From contig NZ_AAUW01000027.1 of NCBI RefSeq assembly GCF_000168975.1, positions 31,190 to 95,189 of the forward strand: a DNA stretch of 64,000 nucleotides. Reading direction: 5' to 3'. Source of the DNA: Roseibium aggregatum IAM 12614. GTDB taxonomy: Bacteria > Pseudomonadota > Alphaproteobacteria > Rhizobiales > Stappiaceae. Made by a program: the position numbers and the translations under genes. Shown here one piece after another: positions 56,032-64,000 of the stretch (position 1 is its first letter; the number at the start of each line of letters is the position of its first letter). The notes under the pieces were generated by a model, which made no database searches, had not been told where the DNA came from, and saw nothing but the letters and a program-made list of their open reading frames with translations.

Positions 56032-57375
56032 CTAATGGCCCAGGGCTTGCGTGAAAAGGTCGCGCCAACGGGCCGCCTCTTCGCTTTCTTCAATTTCGAC
56101 ATATTCTCCACTGACTGTCAGCAGCTCCGTCGTTTGCTGAAGGCGGGCGCTATTCGAGGGAAAAATCCGGTCGTCAAGATTTTTGTGAAGGGCGATTAGC
56201 CCGTTGCAGTACACTACCAGTGCCTTGGCGGGCGTCGTTTCACCTTCAAAACGGCGCACCAGCTTCCGTCCGTCCCCATGGGAAGGAGCGTTCTTGGCAC
56301 AGAAGTTCAACAGATCAGCCAGAAGTTCCCCGGCACGTTCCGAGCCGACTTGCGAACTGTCTTCCGCATCGTCTTTTGGGCCATCTTCGGAACCGCCGTC
56401 CGAACCGTCTTTTGAACCGCCCTTTGAACGATCTTCTGTATCGTCTTCAAGAGGGTCCGCGAACCCCGGGAACATGTCTTCAACCTGTCCTATGAGCTCG
56501 GCGCATCCCTCAAGTGCTGTCCGCAGTGTTTTCAGACAGCTCAACTGATTCATGAGACCGCGCAGAACCGTGCGATCGGTCCGGCCGGCAACAGTCGCCA
56601 GATCGTCTCCGGCGGCTTTCAGAAACACCTCGCTCAAGGTGTCGAAATCGAGGATCTTGCAGTTTTTCAACAATGCTGCGTAGAGTTTGGCGATCTTCAT
56701 GCCGCCATCGATCATGTTGCTGTACTGGGCCCGAAGGATATCAGCCCGCGTGCCCAGCCTTCCCTCCGCCTTTTGCGCATGCGGCAGCATGGCGTAATCG
56801 GCGCGCACACCGTTGACCATTTTCTTGTCGAAAAATCTATCTGCGGCCTCTTCAAGCAGTGACGGAAGGCCGCTTCGCGAGCTCTTACCCTCGAAATGCA
56901 TGCGGGCCCCTTGGAGCAACATGTATTGCTGCCGGTTGCTCGCGCCGCTTTGCTTGAGCACCTCGCGAATATCGTTAAGCGCCTTTTCCCGGGCTGTTTT
57001 CGATTCGTTGGAACCGAACTGCTGATCGTCCGCGATGTCTTCGAATGCTATCAGTTTCTCAACCAGAGTCAGGAGATCGTCCTGCGACGGCGCATCCTGA
57101 AGTCTCGCATAATATTCCTCAATGCGTTCGATGACTATTCGGTTGACCGGACGACTGCTGTGGCGTTCGAGCTGGCCGAGCTGGCGCCTTCCTGTCCGCT
57201 GCGAGAGAATAAGGCCGATTTCCTCCTGGATGTCTGTTATCGGCGACGCATTCGGTGAGACTTTGACCGCATCGCCCTTGCGGGCAGCGGACAGGGCCGG
57301 ATCAAGGGCCGCCACGCCAACAAGCGCACGGTCGCGCGCATTAACAGCATCGTACGAGATAGGGACAGTTACCAT
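56032..57375 (-). CDS. sctW: T3SS gatekeeper SctW (YopN/InvE/HrpJ family)
   Basis: 447 residues. Helical HrpJ domain (residues ~40-300) with EEYYARLQDAPSQDDLLTLV, RADILRAQYSNMIDGGMKIA and LKTLRTALEGCAELIGQVED. Then an unusual acidic Gly/Ser/Asp linker (EDRSKGGSKDGSDGGSEDGP) and a C-terminal helical TyeA-like part. SctW proteins sit at the cytoplasmic export gate and hold back effectors until translocators have been sent. ATG 57375 has a weak GAGG upstream. Transcribed away from the other T3SS genes; its promoter carries the window-wide palindrome. Confidence 0.75.
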   Translation of the reverse strand: MVTVPISYDAVNARDRALVGVAALDPALSAARKGDAVKVSPNASPITDIQEEIGLILSQRTGRRQLGQLERHSSRPVNRIVIERIEEYYARLQDAPSQDDLLTLVEKLIAFEDIADDQQFGSNESKTAREKALNDIREVLKQSGASNRQQYMLLQGARMHFEGKSSRSGLPSLLEEAADRFFDKKMVNGVRADYAMLPHAQKAEGRLGTRADILRAQYSNMIDGGMKIAKLYAALLKNCKILDFDTLSEVFLKAAGDDLATVAGRTDRTVLRGLMNQLSCLKTLRTALEGCAELIGQVEDMFPGFADPLEDDTEDRSKGGSKDGSDGGSEDGPKDDAEDSSQVGSERAGELLADLLNFCAKNAPSHGDGRKLVRRFEGETTPAKALVVYCNGLIALHKNLDDRIFPSNSARLQQTTELLTVSGEYVEIEESEEAARWRDLFTQALGH

Positions 57376-57478
57376 GGTTTTCGTGCCTCAGGACTGCGAA
57401 CCCTGCACCGGTCCGGAACGATTTCCGGATAGACATGCTCGCATTGTCTCGCGCTCCAGCCGGCGCATCCAGAATAGA

Positions 57479-57522
57479 TAGATATCCTCGAAAAATGTCG
57501 GGGAGCTGTACCAAATGGCACA
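57479..57522 (-). promoter_or_regulatory. activator palindrome and -10 of sctW
   Basis: Minus strand TGTGCC-ATTT-GGTACA (+ 57507-57522) inside a longer inverted repeat (GGAGCTGT ... ACAGCTCC, 57502-57527). TATCTA (+ 57479-57484) begins 31 bases after the centre. The leader to ATG 57375 is about 97 bases. No -10 at the right spacing on the plus strand. Confidence 0.58.
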
Positions 57523-57768
57523 GCTCCGATTGGAAAAGCTGTGAAAATTGCCTGATCTGTAACGTATGCGTCCGGCGTCTGCTGGCTGAGTCCCTGTTGG
57601 GATCTGGAGGCTGGTTTTCGGGCTGCGAAAAGAAAAATTTTTGTCGGGATTTTGGCCGTTTCGCGTGGGGGTGCGGCAAGGAGTGTCCGGGTTCGTGGTT
57701 GGTTGACTGGTTTGTCGGCGGGAGTGATCAGGCATTTATTCACCGGAAGTGTCCGTCTGGAGTATTCG

Positions 57769-58167
57769 ATGAACAGGAATGAAAGCAAGCCGCCGCGGGA
57801 TGTTGGTCCCGCTGATCGTGTGCGCCTCAATATCGGCTTTTTTCGCGATGAATTCCGCCGTCGCCGGGGAGCAATGCGTCATGTGATGCCGCAGATCGAG
57901 CGTGCGATGCGCATGCTATCGGTGTCGCCCCTGTTGCGCGACGATGCCTGTTTTCACAATCTGGTTTACAGGATTTCTTTGGCCGGAACGCCGGATGATT
58001 TCGCCGACCGTTTCGCCGACCTGCATCAATATGTGTTGTCCCGCTCTAATCAGGCGGCGAAAGGCGGCGCTCATGGAGAGCGGCCGGGCCGGTCGGGCGC
58101 AAGTGCAGCGCCATACCGCTCCGGCAAAGGCGGGGTCATCGGCGGGCGGCGTCACCTTGGACTTTGA
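57769..58167 (+). CDS. small T3SS-linked protein of unknown function
   Basis: 132 residues from ATG 57769, with CTGGAG seven bases upstream. Helical, basic N-terminal half (RVRLNIGFFRDEFRRRRGAM RHVMPQIERAMRML), no signal peptide. The last ~30 residues overlap the next frame. Small helical proteins just before tip genes in Ysc systems are often chaperones (LcrG-like), but I see no diagnostic motif. Confidence 0.5.
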   Translation: MNRNESKPPRDVGPADRVRLNIGFFRDEFRRRRGAMRHVMPQIERAMRMLSVSPLLRDDACFHNLVYRISLAGTPDDFADRFADLHQYVLSRSNQAAKGGAHGERPGRSGASAAPYRSGKGGVIGGRRHLGL

Positions 58168-58285
58168 GGTGCCGGATGGGTTGTTGCCAAATGTCCTTGA
58201 TGTCCGGGCGAGGGCGCTGCCGCCGGAGCGACACCTGTCCGTCACCACGTTGCAAATGCCAAATTGGCCTGAAGGGTTGAAGTGA
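58073..58285 (+). CDS. small overlapping protein before the tip-like gene
   Basis: 70 residues (MESGRAGRAQVQRHTAPAK ... VTLDFEVPDGLLPNVLDVRA ... LQMPNWPEGLK). Starts in +1 frame within the previous gene, overlap 95 bases, and ends one base before the next ATG (58287), suggesting coupled translation. Codon use in this frame is better than in the overlapping tail of the upstream gene. Function unknown; a frameshifted continuation of 57769 is an alternative. Confidence 0.4.
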   Translation: MESGRAGRAQVQRHTAPAKAGSSAGGVTLDFEVPDGLLPNVLDVRARALPPERHLSVTTLQMPNWPEGLK

Positions 58286-58286
58286 A

Positions 58287-59858
58287 ATGCGAAATCTGAC
58301 CGATGATGCCAACTTTTTCTCCAAGACAATAATTTCGCCCACCGAGCCGACGTCCAACCCTCTTCCGACCCAAAACATAACGGGCTCGGGCGATTTCAAT
58401 TCGACGACGCTCAAGAACAAGGAGAATTACGAGGCCATCTTTCCGTTCAAGGATGGTTCGAGTGAGGAAGCCCGGCTGCCTTCGCCGCTCGACGAGGACG
58501 GCAACCCGATCGATCTGCAAACCGTCGACCCCCAGGATATCTCGCCGGAGCTCTTCAGTCAGAACTTTCACTCAGCCCATCAGCTCGAATTGCTGAAACG
58601 GTTCAACGGCGAAATCGCTCTCGGCGCCGGGGATGACAGGATTGATGTACTTGAGGGGGGGGGTGGTCGGACCGTCCTGATCCTGACGGAGATCACGAAA
58701 AACGATCTGGCTCAGCTCAGTATCGATGACCAGACGCGCATCGTGGAGTACCTGTCACGCCCAGACGTTCCGGACGAGGTCAAGCAAAAGCTGGCGTTTC
58801 TGTGGGAAGCGGAGGTTGGTGGAACGGTGGAGGAAAACCGGGCGGCCGCGGGAGAACGGGTCGAGGCCGCCATCAAGGAGATCGGGGCCGCGGAAAGCGA
58901 ATTTGACGAATCCTATCTTGATCAGCTTGAAATCCTACAGTTGAAAATAAGCAAGAACGTTCTGTTCTCTCATGCATCGATTGATGCACAAATCGATTCT
59001 GTAAAGGAACGCTTTGAGCGTATGAATGCGTTCGAGGTGAGTGTAAAATTCAAGGACGATCGACCGTCCGGACTCAAGTTTTCGCTCCCAAGTAGTCTGG
59101 ACAATGGCGTGTCAATGACCGCAGCGCTCGAGACTCTTCTGGAGCAGGAAAAACGAATGGTTGAGGTGCAGAAGCAGCGCCTCAACTTTGCGTCCAGCGG
59201 AAGTGCCCTCGACCTGCCGTCTCTTGTCGCGGGTCTGCAATTATTTGATAATATTGAGAAAGAGGTCGAAGCGGCTGAAAAAACCATTGAACTGGAGCAG
59301 AATAACGAGCTTGTAAGATACTATACCGTAATGCAAGGCATATTGAATGAGACTCAAAAATCGTTCAATGGGGAGAAGCCGGAAGAGGAGCGAGACGTAT
59401 TTGGAAACAAGGGAAATGATCCTGTAAGAGTAGGTATTCCTGTGGCCGTAGATGGTGACGACGCGGATCTTACTGAAGAAGAACGTACCGCATTGATGAT
59501 GTTTGATGATTTTTTCTCTGGAGGCAACTCCTTTGAGGGGGAAAATAGTCATCCTATGGAGACCTTAAATAAGGTAACTAGACCTTTCGACGACATTTTA
59601 CCTGACGAATCCACCACTATTGATGAAATCAACGACGATGGCATTGTATTTGATGGCGTGTTTCCTCAAAAAACCCAGGCGCAATGGAACCTCTTCTCAA
59701 CGCAGATTGCGGACGCGGTGACCGTGATTAACCAGAGAACCCAGATACTGACCAATGACATCACCACGCTCAACCAGGAAGGCAACCGTCACTTCGAATT
59801 GATGAACAATTCGCTCCGGCGTTCGGTCGACATGATCAATTCGATCGCGCGTGCCTAG
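58287..59858 (+). CDS. candidate T3SS needle-tip/hydrophilic translocator
   Basis: 523 residues, acidic, no signal peptide, few Cys. A polar N-terminus is followed by helical regions with coiled-coil character (residues ~160-240, ~275-350) and an amphipathic C-terminal helix (LFSTQIADAVTVINQRTQIL ... NSLRRSVDMINSIARA), reminiscent of the C-terminal coiled coil of IpaD/LcrV-type tip proteins. Position between sctW and sctX-sctY supports a T3SS role. It is longer than LcrV (~326) or IpaD (~332). The 59240-59620 part is AT-richer than the rest. Identity is inference; it could also be an effector. Confidence 0.5.
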   Translation: MRNLTDDANFFSKTIISPTEPTSNPLPTQNITGSGDFNSTTLKNKENYEAIFPFKDGSSEEARLPSPLDEDGNPIDLQTVDPQDISPELFSQNFHSAHQLELLKRFNGEIALGAGDDRIDVLEGGGGRTVLILTEITKNDLAQLSIDDQTRIVEYLSRPDVPDEVKQKLAFLWEAEVGGTVEENRAAAGERVEAAIKEIGAAESEFDESYLDQLEILQLKISKNVLFSHASIDAQIDSVKERFERMNAFEVSVKFKDDRPSGLKFSLPSSLDNGVSMTAALETLLEQEKRMVEVQKQRLNFASSGSALDLPSLVAGLQLFDNIEKEVEAAEKTIELEQNNELVRYYTVMQGILNETQKSFNGEKPEEERDVFGNKGNDPVRVGIPVAVDGDDADLTEEERTALMMFDDFFSGGNSFEGENSHPMETLNKVTRPFDDILPDESTTIDEINDDGIVFDGVFPQKTQAQWNLFSTQIADAVTVINQRTQILTNDITTLNQEGNRHFELMNNSLRRSVDMINSIARA

Positions 59859-59979
59859 CATGCCTGTACTATCGGCGTGTCCCGATTTTGTTTCCTCCGT
59901 TCGTATTCCAGAAACTCGGGATCGTACTTGTTAAATATTTTTATCTTGGATTTTGCGCTATTGACTGAGGATCGGCCCC
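59859..59979. promoter_or_regulatory. intergenic gap before sctX
   Basis: About 120 bases, AT-rich after 59930 (TTAAATATTTTTATCTTGGATTTT split across 59931-59954), which may include a promoter. No instance of the shared palindrome at the expected position. Confidence 0.3.
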
Positions 59980-60360
59980 ATGCGTACTCAACGATTTGAT
60001 TTCGGCCTTGAAACTATCACGCGCCGTAGTGTCGATGACGAGGATCACCTCCCGGCGGAGGGAAAGAGCGCACCGGTTTATCTGCCCGATGGGCTCAAGC
60101 TCGACGAAATACTGGCGCCGCCGTCCCTGGACGAACGGTTGACACGGTTGCTGCAGCCGGAATTTCTGGATCCGGAGCTTCTCGAACCCCGCGTCCTGTC
60201 CCAGACACGGCAGGAGGCCAGCTGGATCATGGGGGTGTGCGCGGAGCGCTCCAGCGGCGACAGCAAAGCCGTGCTTGATGCCGCGGCGAAACTTTGCCAT
60301 GGGGAAGTCCTGCTGGACGACGAGGTAAGATTGGCTCTGGCGGCCTTGCTGAAGGGGTGA
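59980..60360 (+). CDS. sctX: T3SS protein SctX (YscX family)
   Basis: 126 residues, the family length (~122). Pattern fits YscX: FDFGLETI near the start, YLPDGLKLDEILAPP in the middle, RVLSQTRQEASWI and KAVLDAAAKLCHGEVLLDDE near the C-terminal helices. YscX is an early-secreted protein needed for export in Ysc-family systems and forms a complex with SctY and SctV. It is followed by sctY with a 2-base gap, the invariant pair order. Confidence 0.72.
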   Translation: MRTQRFDFGLETITRRSVDDEDHLPAEGKSAPVYLPDGLKLDEILAPPSLDERLTRLLQPEFLDPELLEPRVLSQTRQEASWIMGVCAERSSGDSKAVLDAAAKLCHGEVLLDDEVRLALAALLKG

Positions 60361-60362
60361 AC

Positions 60363-60728
60363 ATGCTGGTCCAGCAAAACGTCTTGTCGAGAAAACAGAT
60401 CGACTACATAACGTTGACGATTTTTCTGCTCGCGCGCCATGGCCGGATCGAGCGCGCCCAAATTCTGGTTGATGCCTTGTACGCACTTGGAGTAAGGGCC
60501 GAGAAAACCTTGGTCGCGCGAATTGTCCTGAAGTTCCTGTCGGGAAACTATCCGGAAGCGCTGCAAGACCTTGAGGATATCGAACAAGGACTGCTCCCAA
60601 GAATAGAGCCCGCGAAGCGGAAAGATTTGAGGCGTCTGCTTACCTATATTCGTGCGCGCTGCTTTTGTGAGATGGATCGCCGCTCCGAAGGCGAGGAAAT
60701 CGCCCGGAGTCTTCTTTTAGTTGAGTGA
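60363..60728 (+). CDS. sctY: T3SS chaperone SctY (YscY family, TPR-like)
   Basis: 121 residues (YscY is ~114). Tandem helix-turn-helix TPR-type repeats: LTIFLLARHGRIERAQILVD, ARIVLKFLSGNYPEALQDLE, LTYIRARCFCEMDRRSEGEE. Cytosolic chaperone of SctX. ATG 60363 is chosen because it follows the sctX stop at once (TGAACATG); an upstream in-frame start at 60294 would overlap sctX. SctV, the usual next gene in Yersinia, is absent. Confidence 0.72.
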   Translation: MLVQQNVLSRKQIDYITLTIFLLARHGRIERAQILVDALYALGVRAEKTLVARIVLKFLSGNYPEALQDLEDIEQGLLPRIEPAKRKDLRRLLTYIRARCFCEMDRRSEGEEIARSLLLVE

Positions 60729-61107
60729 TTGTGTCGCGCGCCGGTTCAGGAGCCATGGCGCGGGGCAACCTTGTTGGGTCCATCAAGCAGCGCGAGGCTG
60801 TGGATGGGGTGACGAGACCTGCCCCGAGCGTCGTGCGTCCCACACTGTTTTTAAGCAGCCGTTTCCAGCTGGTGAGGACAGGAAGTCGGTCCTTGCGGCT
60901 TTGCCTTGCGCCTCGCGCGCCTTTTGGGCTGGAGCCGCGGATACAAAGAGATTCAAATTGATATCAGGCGGGAGTGCCGCGGTTACGGTTTGGCGTTAAT
61001 TTCATGCCGTGACCTTGCGCGGCGCGGAGAGCTCCATAGCGTGTGGGGGTATCGTAGAGGCAGGGATTGTCGGCGAAAGTTATTCGTAGCGGCAATTCTC
61101 CGGGGGC
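60729..61107. other. spacer, possible 78-codon frame
   Basis: A GTG at 60725 overlapping the sctY stop opens a 78-codon frame to 60961 (NLVGSIKQREAVDGVTRPAP). It has no family match and may be chance. Nothing else is seen. Confidence 0.3.
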
Positions 61108-61701
61108 TTGGCAACTGGAGTTTTAGAATTGCAATACATCAAAAATATTATAGTGGCGGCAGGTGCTCTTATGCTTGCCGGGCTGATCGGAACCGCTTCA
61201 GCTGGTGCCGCGACATCGAGCGCGGTGACGGTGTCGAATTTAAACATGCGCGCGGGACCTGGAACGGCGTTTCCCGTCGTTAATGTCCTCCCCGTCCATG
61301 CCGGTGTCACCATCTACGGCTGCAACGTCGATACTTCTTGGTGTGATGTCGGTTTTGGCCGTGGCCGGGGCTGGGTCTCGGCCAGTTACCTGCAGGTAAT
61401 TTACGGTGGGCGGCCGGTGGTCGTGACCACCGCGATCGCGCCCGTAATCGGGCTGACCGTTGTAACCTTCAACCAGACCTACTGGAACGTTCACTATTCC
61501 GGCCGTCCCTGGCACGGGCACTGGCACCAATATTCCCATTTCGCGGCTGGTGGATGTGGGGAACGTGGCTGTGCCGGAGTTGCGTCCGGGCCCCGCCGGG
61601 TCGCGGCGGGTGCTTGCAAGGATGGCGTTTGCAAGGGAGTGGTCGTCCGGCGCACGCCGAATGGTCCGGTCGTCCACAAGCGCGAAATTTCGAGACCTTA
61701 G
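61108..61701 (+). CDS. secreted SH3-domain protein, paralogue of 34342-35019
   Basis: Up to 197 residues; likely start is the in-frame TTG about 21 bases inside (LQYIKNIIV), 8 bases after GGAG. Signal peptide ending GTASAGA, SH3b domain VSNLNMRAGPGTAFPVVNVL and CDVGFGRGRGWVSASYLQVI, a Trp/His/Tyr-rich linker, then GGCGERGCAG and GACKDGVCKG: two C-x4-C motifs as in the paralogue. Placed between sctY and a chaperone gene, so it may act at the cell wall near the secretion apparatus. Confidence 0.78.
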   Translation: MATGVLELQYIKNIIVAAGALMLAGLIGTASAGAATSSAVTVSNLNMRAGPGTAFPVVNVLPVHAGVTIYGCNVDTSWCDVGFGRGRGWVSASYLQVIYGGRPVVVTTAIAPVIGLTVVTFNQTYWNVHYSGRPWHGHWHQYSHFAAGGCGERGCAGVASGPRRVAAGACKDGVCKGVVVRRTPNGPVVHKREISRP

Positions 61702-61832
61702 GACTTTCTTTTCTCGGGGGGCACAGGACCTTCAAATAGCGTGGAACCCCCTCGTGCGGCTGTTGTGAAGAACGGTCTGCCTCTCCGGGCTCTCGCCTGG
61801 GCGACACGAACCAGCTTTTCGCGGTGTTGCCC

Positions 61833-61920
61833 GGGCAACTGGTTTCGATATTTCAGAATTTGAAGATGCGACCGCATGTCAGGTTTTTGGGCATGTAGTC
61901 TGAAATATATCTGAAATGAA
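61833..61920 (+). promoter_or_regulatory. repeats upstream of the chaperone gene
   Basis: TTGCCCGGGCAA is a 12-bp palindrome near 61834. GATATTTCAGA near 61847 is inverted as TCTGAAATATA near 61905, followed by a direct repeat TCTGAAAT. The set ends about 10 bases before the ATG. Possible operator or RNA structure controlling translation. Confidence 0.35.
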
Positions 61921-61928
61921 AGGAATTC

Positions 61929-62423
61929 ATGATGCAGGACGAAATGGAAATGCGTCGTTTGGCCGATGAGCTTATCTCCGGCTTCGGGCGTGTCGTTGGA
62001 ATTGAGGAAATAGCCTTTGGCGCTCAGGGGCGGTGTGATCTTGCCTTTGACGAGCAGCTGATGGCAATCTGTGTTGATGCCTCCATGGGGCACCTGCATC
62101 TTGAATCACCTGTACTTGAGCTTCCGGTCAGTCCGTCCCAGGACTTTTACTTGAGGGTTCTTTCCGACAACCTCGTTTCGTTCTCGAACGGTGTTGGCTG
62201 TCTAGCCGTAAGCCGGGAAGAGCGGCAGGTCCTCTGGCTGGACCGCACGCCCATCAAGGGCCTATCGCAAAGTGCATTTGAGGACTGGCTTGCAAAAGGT
62301 ATCGAACGAGCGGAGTTCTGGGCAAATGAAATGAAAGGATGGGTCAATTCCGTTTCCAACTCGGGGACGGTCGAACCGCGGTTTATGCCGATGGAGAGCT
62401 CCGAGGTCGTATTCAGGCCGTAA
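61929..62423 (+). CDS. CesT/SycE-type T3SS chaperone
   Basis: 164 residues. Class I chaperone fold: helix (RRLADELISGFGRVVG), strands with CDLAFDEQLMAICVDA and LHLESPVLEL, helix SPSQDFYLRVLSDNLV, strands GCLAVSREERQVLWLDRTPI, and a C-terminal helix (SAFEDWLAKGIERAEFWANE). Such dimers bind effector N-termini in the cytosol and bring them to the export ATPase. A ~30-residue extension at the C-terminus is unusual. RBS AAAGGAATTC. No cognate effector is adjacent because IS6 follows. Confidence 0.75.
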   Translation: MMQDEMEMRRLADELISGFGRVVGIEEIAFGAQGRCDLAFDEQLMAICVDASMGHLHLESPVLELPVSPSQDFYLRVLSDNLVSFSNGVGCLAVSREERQVLWLDRTPIKGLSQSAFEDWLAKGIERAEFWANEMKGWVNSVSNSGTVEPRFMPMESSEVVFRP

Positions 62424-62588
62424 GCGGGGCCTTTTGTTCCACCCCTGTCACCGGCGGGCCGGCTACGCGCGCTGAAGGAATGGCCGAATGGTTCCCGAAA
62501 GCCGCGCGGCACCGTTTCGCACGTCCGCAACTATTCAGACAAACCGAGCCACCAAAGAGGGCATTGCCGGCTTGTTGATCGCGCTTTG

Positions 62589-63333
62589 GTTTGGTAGATC
62601 GCTCTGATGTTTGCTCGTCTCGATTTATCGGGCCTCAAGGGCTTCAGTTTTCCCAGGTCAATCACCGGTTTGCGTTGAGTACGGCAGATGTTGAAGATCT
62701 CCTGGCGGAGCAGGGGATTGGTGTCAGCCGGGAAACGATCCGCAAATGGGTGAACCGGTTTGTCCGGCATTTAGCGCGCTGCACTCGTCGGGACTGGCCA
62801 AAACCAAATAACAAGTGACCTCTTGATGAGGCGGTGATTGTCATTGGCGGTGTGAAATACTGGCTCTGGCGGGCATTTGACGGCGATGGAGACATGCTCG
62901 ATATTCTGGTTCAATCCCACCGGAATGCAAAGGCGGCCAGACGTTTCTTTGGCGGGCTGGTCACGCAGTTCGGCGCGCCCAGGGTCGTGGTACCCCCTCT
63001 CGTGACATTGCATTGGCAATACACTGCCGGGCAATGGACAAGCTGCGCAGCTACACCAGGCCGGTTCAGGCCCTTGCTCCGGATGCCGACCATCGCGCTC
63101 ACAAGGGATTGAACAACAGGATTGAGAATTCCCATCGCCCGACCCGGAAACGGGAGAAGATCATGGGCCAGTTCAAGTCACCCCGCCAAGTTCAACGGTT
63201 TTTGTCTGCCCACGTTCAGATCAACACGATCTTCCGGCCGCGTCGATATACCCTGTCGGCCGCCTCATACGGGCACGCAAGAGCAGATGCATTCGGACTA
63301 TGGCAGGACTACACCGGCGAGATGAACGCCTGA
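62589..63333 (+). pseudogene. IS6-family transposase, several lesions
   Basis: VEDLLAEQGIGVSRETIRKW, a stop at 62816-62818, VIVIGGVKYWLWRAFDGDGD (first Asp region lost to TGA), a frameshift near 62990, DKLRSYTRPVQALAPDADHR and NNRIENSHRPTRKREKIMGQ (last Glu). Nearly full length but inactive. Confidence 0.87.
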
Positions 63334-63454
63334 AATCCGTCTAAACGGGGCCCCATGCGCGCCGAACAAAACAAGTTGATGGTGTGGACAGCCCCACGTA
63401 AGGGCATCGCAATGTGCCATGTTGGTGAACCCAACAGCAATGGGAGCCATCCAC

Positions 63455-63880
63455 ATGCAGATTACAATATTGGGCATCGATCTTACCAAGTCCGTCTTCC
63501 AGCTTCACGGGATTGATGCGAACGGAGGTGTCACGCTCAAGAAGAAAGTCCGACGCTGGGCATTGCTGAAGATACTGTCCGACCTCTCCCCCTGCCTGAT
63601 TGGCATGGAAGCTTGCGCGACCAGGCATTATTGGGCTCGTGAGATTGCGGCGTTGGGGCATGAGGTGCGTCTGATCCCGCCTGCTTACGTCAAACCCTAT
63701 GTGAAGCGGCAAAAGAATGACATGGCGGATGCCGAAGCGATTTGCGAGGCTGTCACCCGACAGAACATGCATTTCGTCGCAATCAAAAGCGCTGACCAGC
63801 AGGCCGTGTTGATGCTGCATCGCGCTCGGGATCTTCTGGTGCGCCAACGTACGATGCTGATCAATGCATTGGTTGATTGA
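63455..63880 (+). pseudogene. IS110-family transposase, N-terminal part
   Basis: MQITILGIDLTKSVFQLHGI, GMEACATRHYWAREIAALGH, KRQKNDMADAEAICEAVTRQ: DEDD domain of an IS1111-type element. Ends at RTMLINALVD with a stop where another IS110 type is joined. Confidence 0.85.
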
Positions 63881-64000
63881 GAAGGGTGTCGAGGTGCACG
63901 TCATACAACCTTCCAGCGTTCCGGTGGATAGGCGCATGCGACGAGCGAAATCCGATGGCATCGATGCGGAATTGTTGTTGCGCGCACTACTCGCATGGCT
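63881..64000 (+). pseudogene. second IS110-type transposase, internal fragment (runs out of window)
   Basis: GVEVHVIQPSSVPVDRRMRR AKSDGIDAELLLR: DEDD-domain region of a different IS110 subgroup, joined directly to the preceding one. Continues past the window. Confidence 0.7.

Noticed and set aside
59980..60728. sctX/sctY frames as unrelated hypothetical genes
   Set aside because: Both lengths, the order, the 2-base gap, the C-terminal pattern of YscX and the TPR helices of the second all agree with the Ysc pair.

Overview
Setting. The window is GC-rich with codon use and families typical of an alphaproteobacterium (MucR/Ros zinc-finger regulator, Omp25/31-type barrel, HigBA remnant). I cannot name the species. 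About two thirds of the sequence is insertion-sequence (IS) material, mostly broken or nested, which fits a plasmid or an accessory island under weak purifying selection. Several genes and remnants belong to a Ysc-type type III secretion system (T3SS): sctW, sctX, sctY, a candidate needle-tip gene, a CesT-like chaperone, a HopA1-family effector remnant and two pentapeptide-repeat proteins. The core export genes (ATPase, SctV, secretin) are not in the window.

Layout. 0-2.4 kb: end of an OmpR-type response regulator and an autotransporter-like protein. 2.4-6.2 kb: IS debris around a pentapeptide-repeat gene. 6.2-7.5 kb: a predicted small RNA and a dead higBA pair. 7.8-11.7 kb: a giant repeat gene cut off by an IS3 fragment. 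12.7-14.5 kb: a lipoprotein gene and one copy of a 0.8-kb repeat. 14.5-18.5 kb: three IS elements nested in one another. 19 kb: a small secreted peptide. 19.3-30.2 kb: IS110, IS3, IS21, IS630, IS91, ISAs1, IS5 and IS30 material around one outer-membrane protein. 30.2-31.0 kb: HopA1-like remnant. 31-43.8 kb: more IS material, a miniature IS5 derivative, an SH3-domain protein and a predicted small RNA. 43.8-47.2 kb: second copy of the repeat, three predicted small RNAs, tRNA-Leu(TAA) and mucR. 47.9-51 kb: two inverted IS5 copies bracketing a disordered-protein gene. 51-55.6 kb: RND efflux operon. 56-62.4 kb: T3SS genes. 62.6-64 kb: IS6 and IS110 remains.

Main observation. A 16-bp palindrome of the form TGTGnC-N4-GnCACA (CRP/FNR-like spacing, TGTG-N8-CACA) occurs at about a dozen places. 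Nearly every one is followed 30-31 bases after its centre by a TAnnnn hexamer suitable as a -10 box. It lies upstream of the pentapeptide gene, the lipoprotein gene, two small secreted proteins, one SH3 protein, the IS5-bracketed gene and sctW, and upstream of five predicted Rho-terminated small RNAs. These RNAs fall into two paralogous pairs plus a singleton, and all expose C-rich CUCC/CCUCC (anti-Shine-Dalgarno-like) stretches. I infer a single activator controlling envelope and secretion genes together with a set of small RNAs that could pair with ribosome-binding sites. This rests on reading the sequence only and has not been tested computationally.
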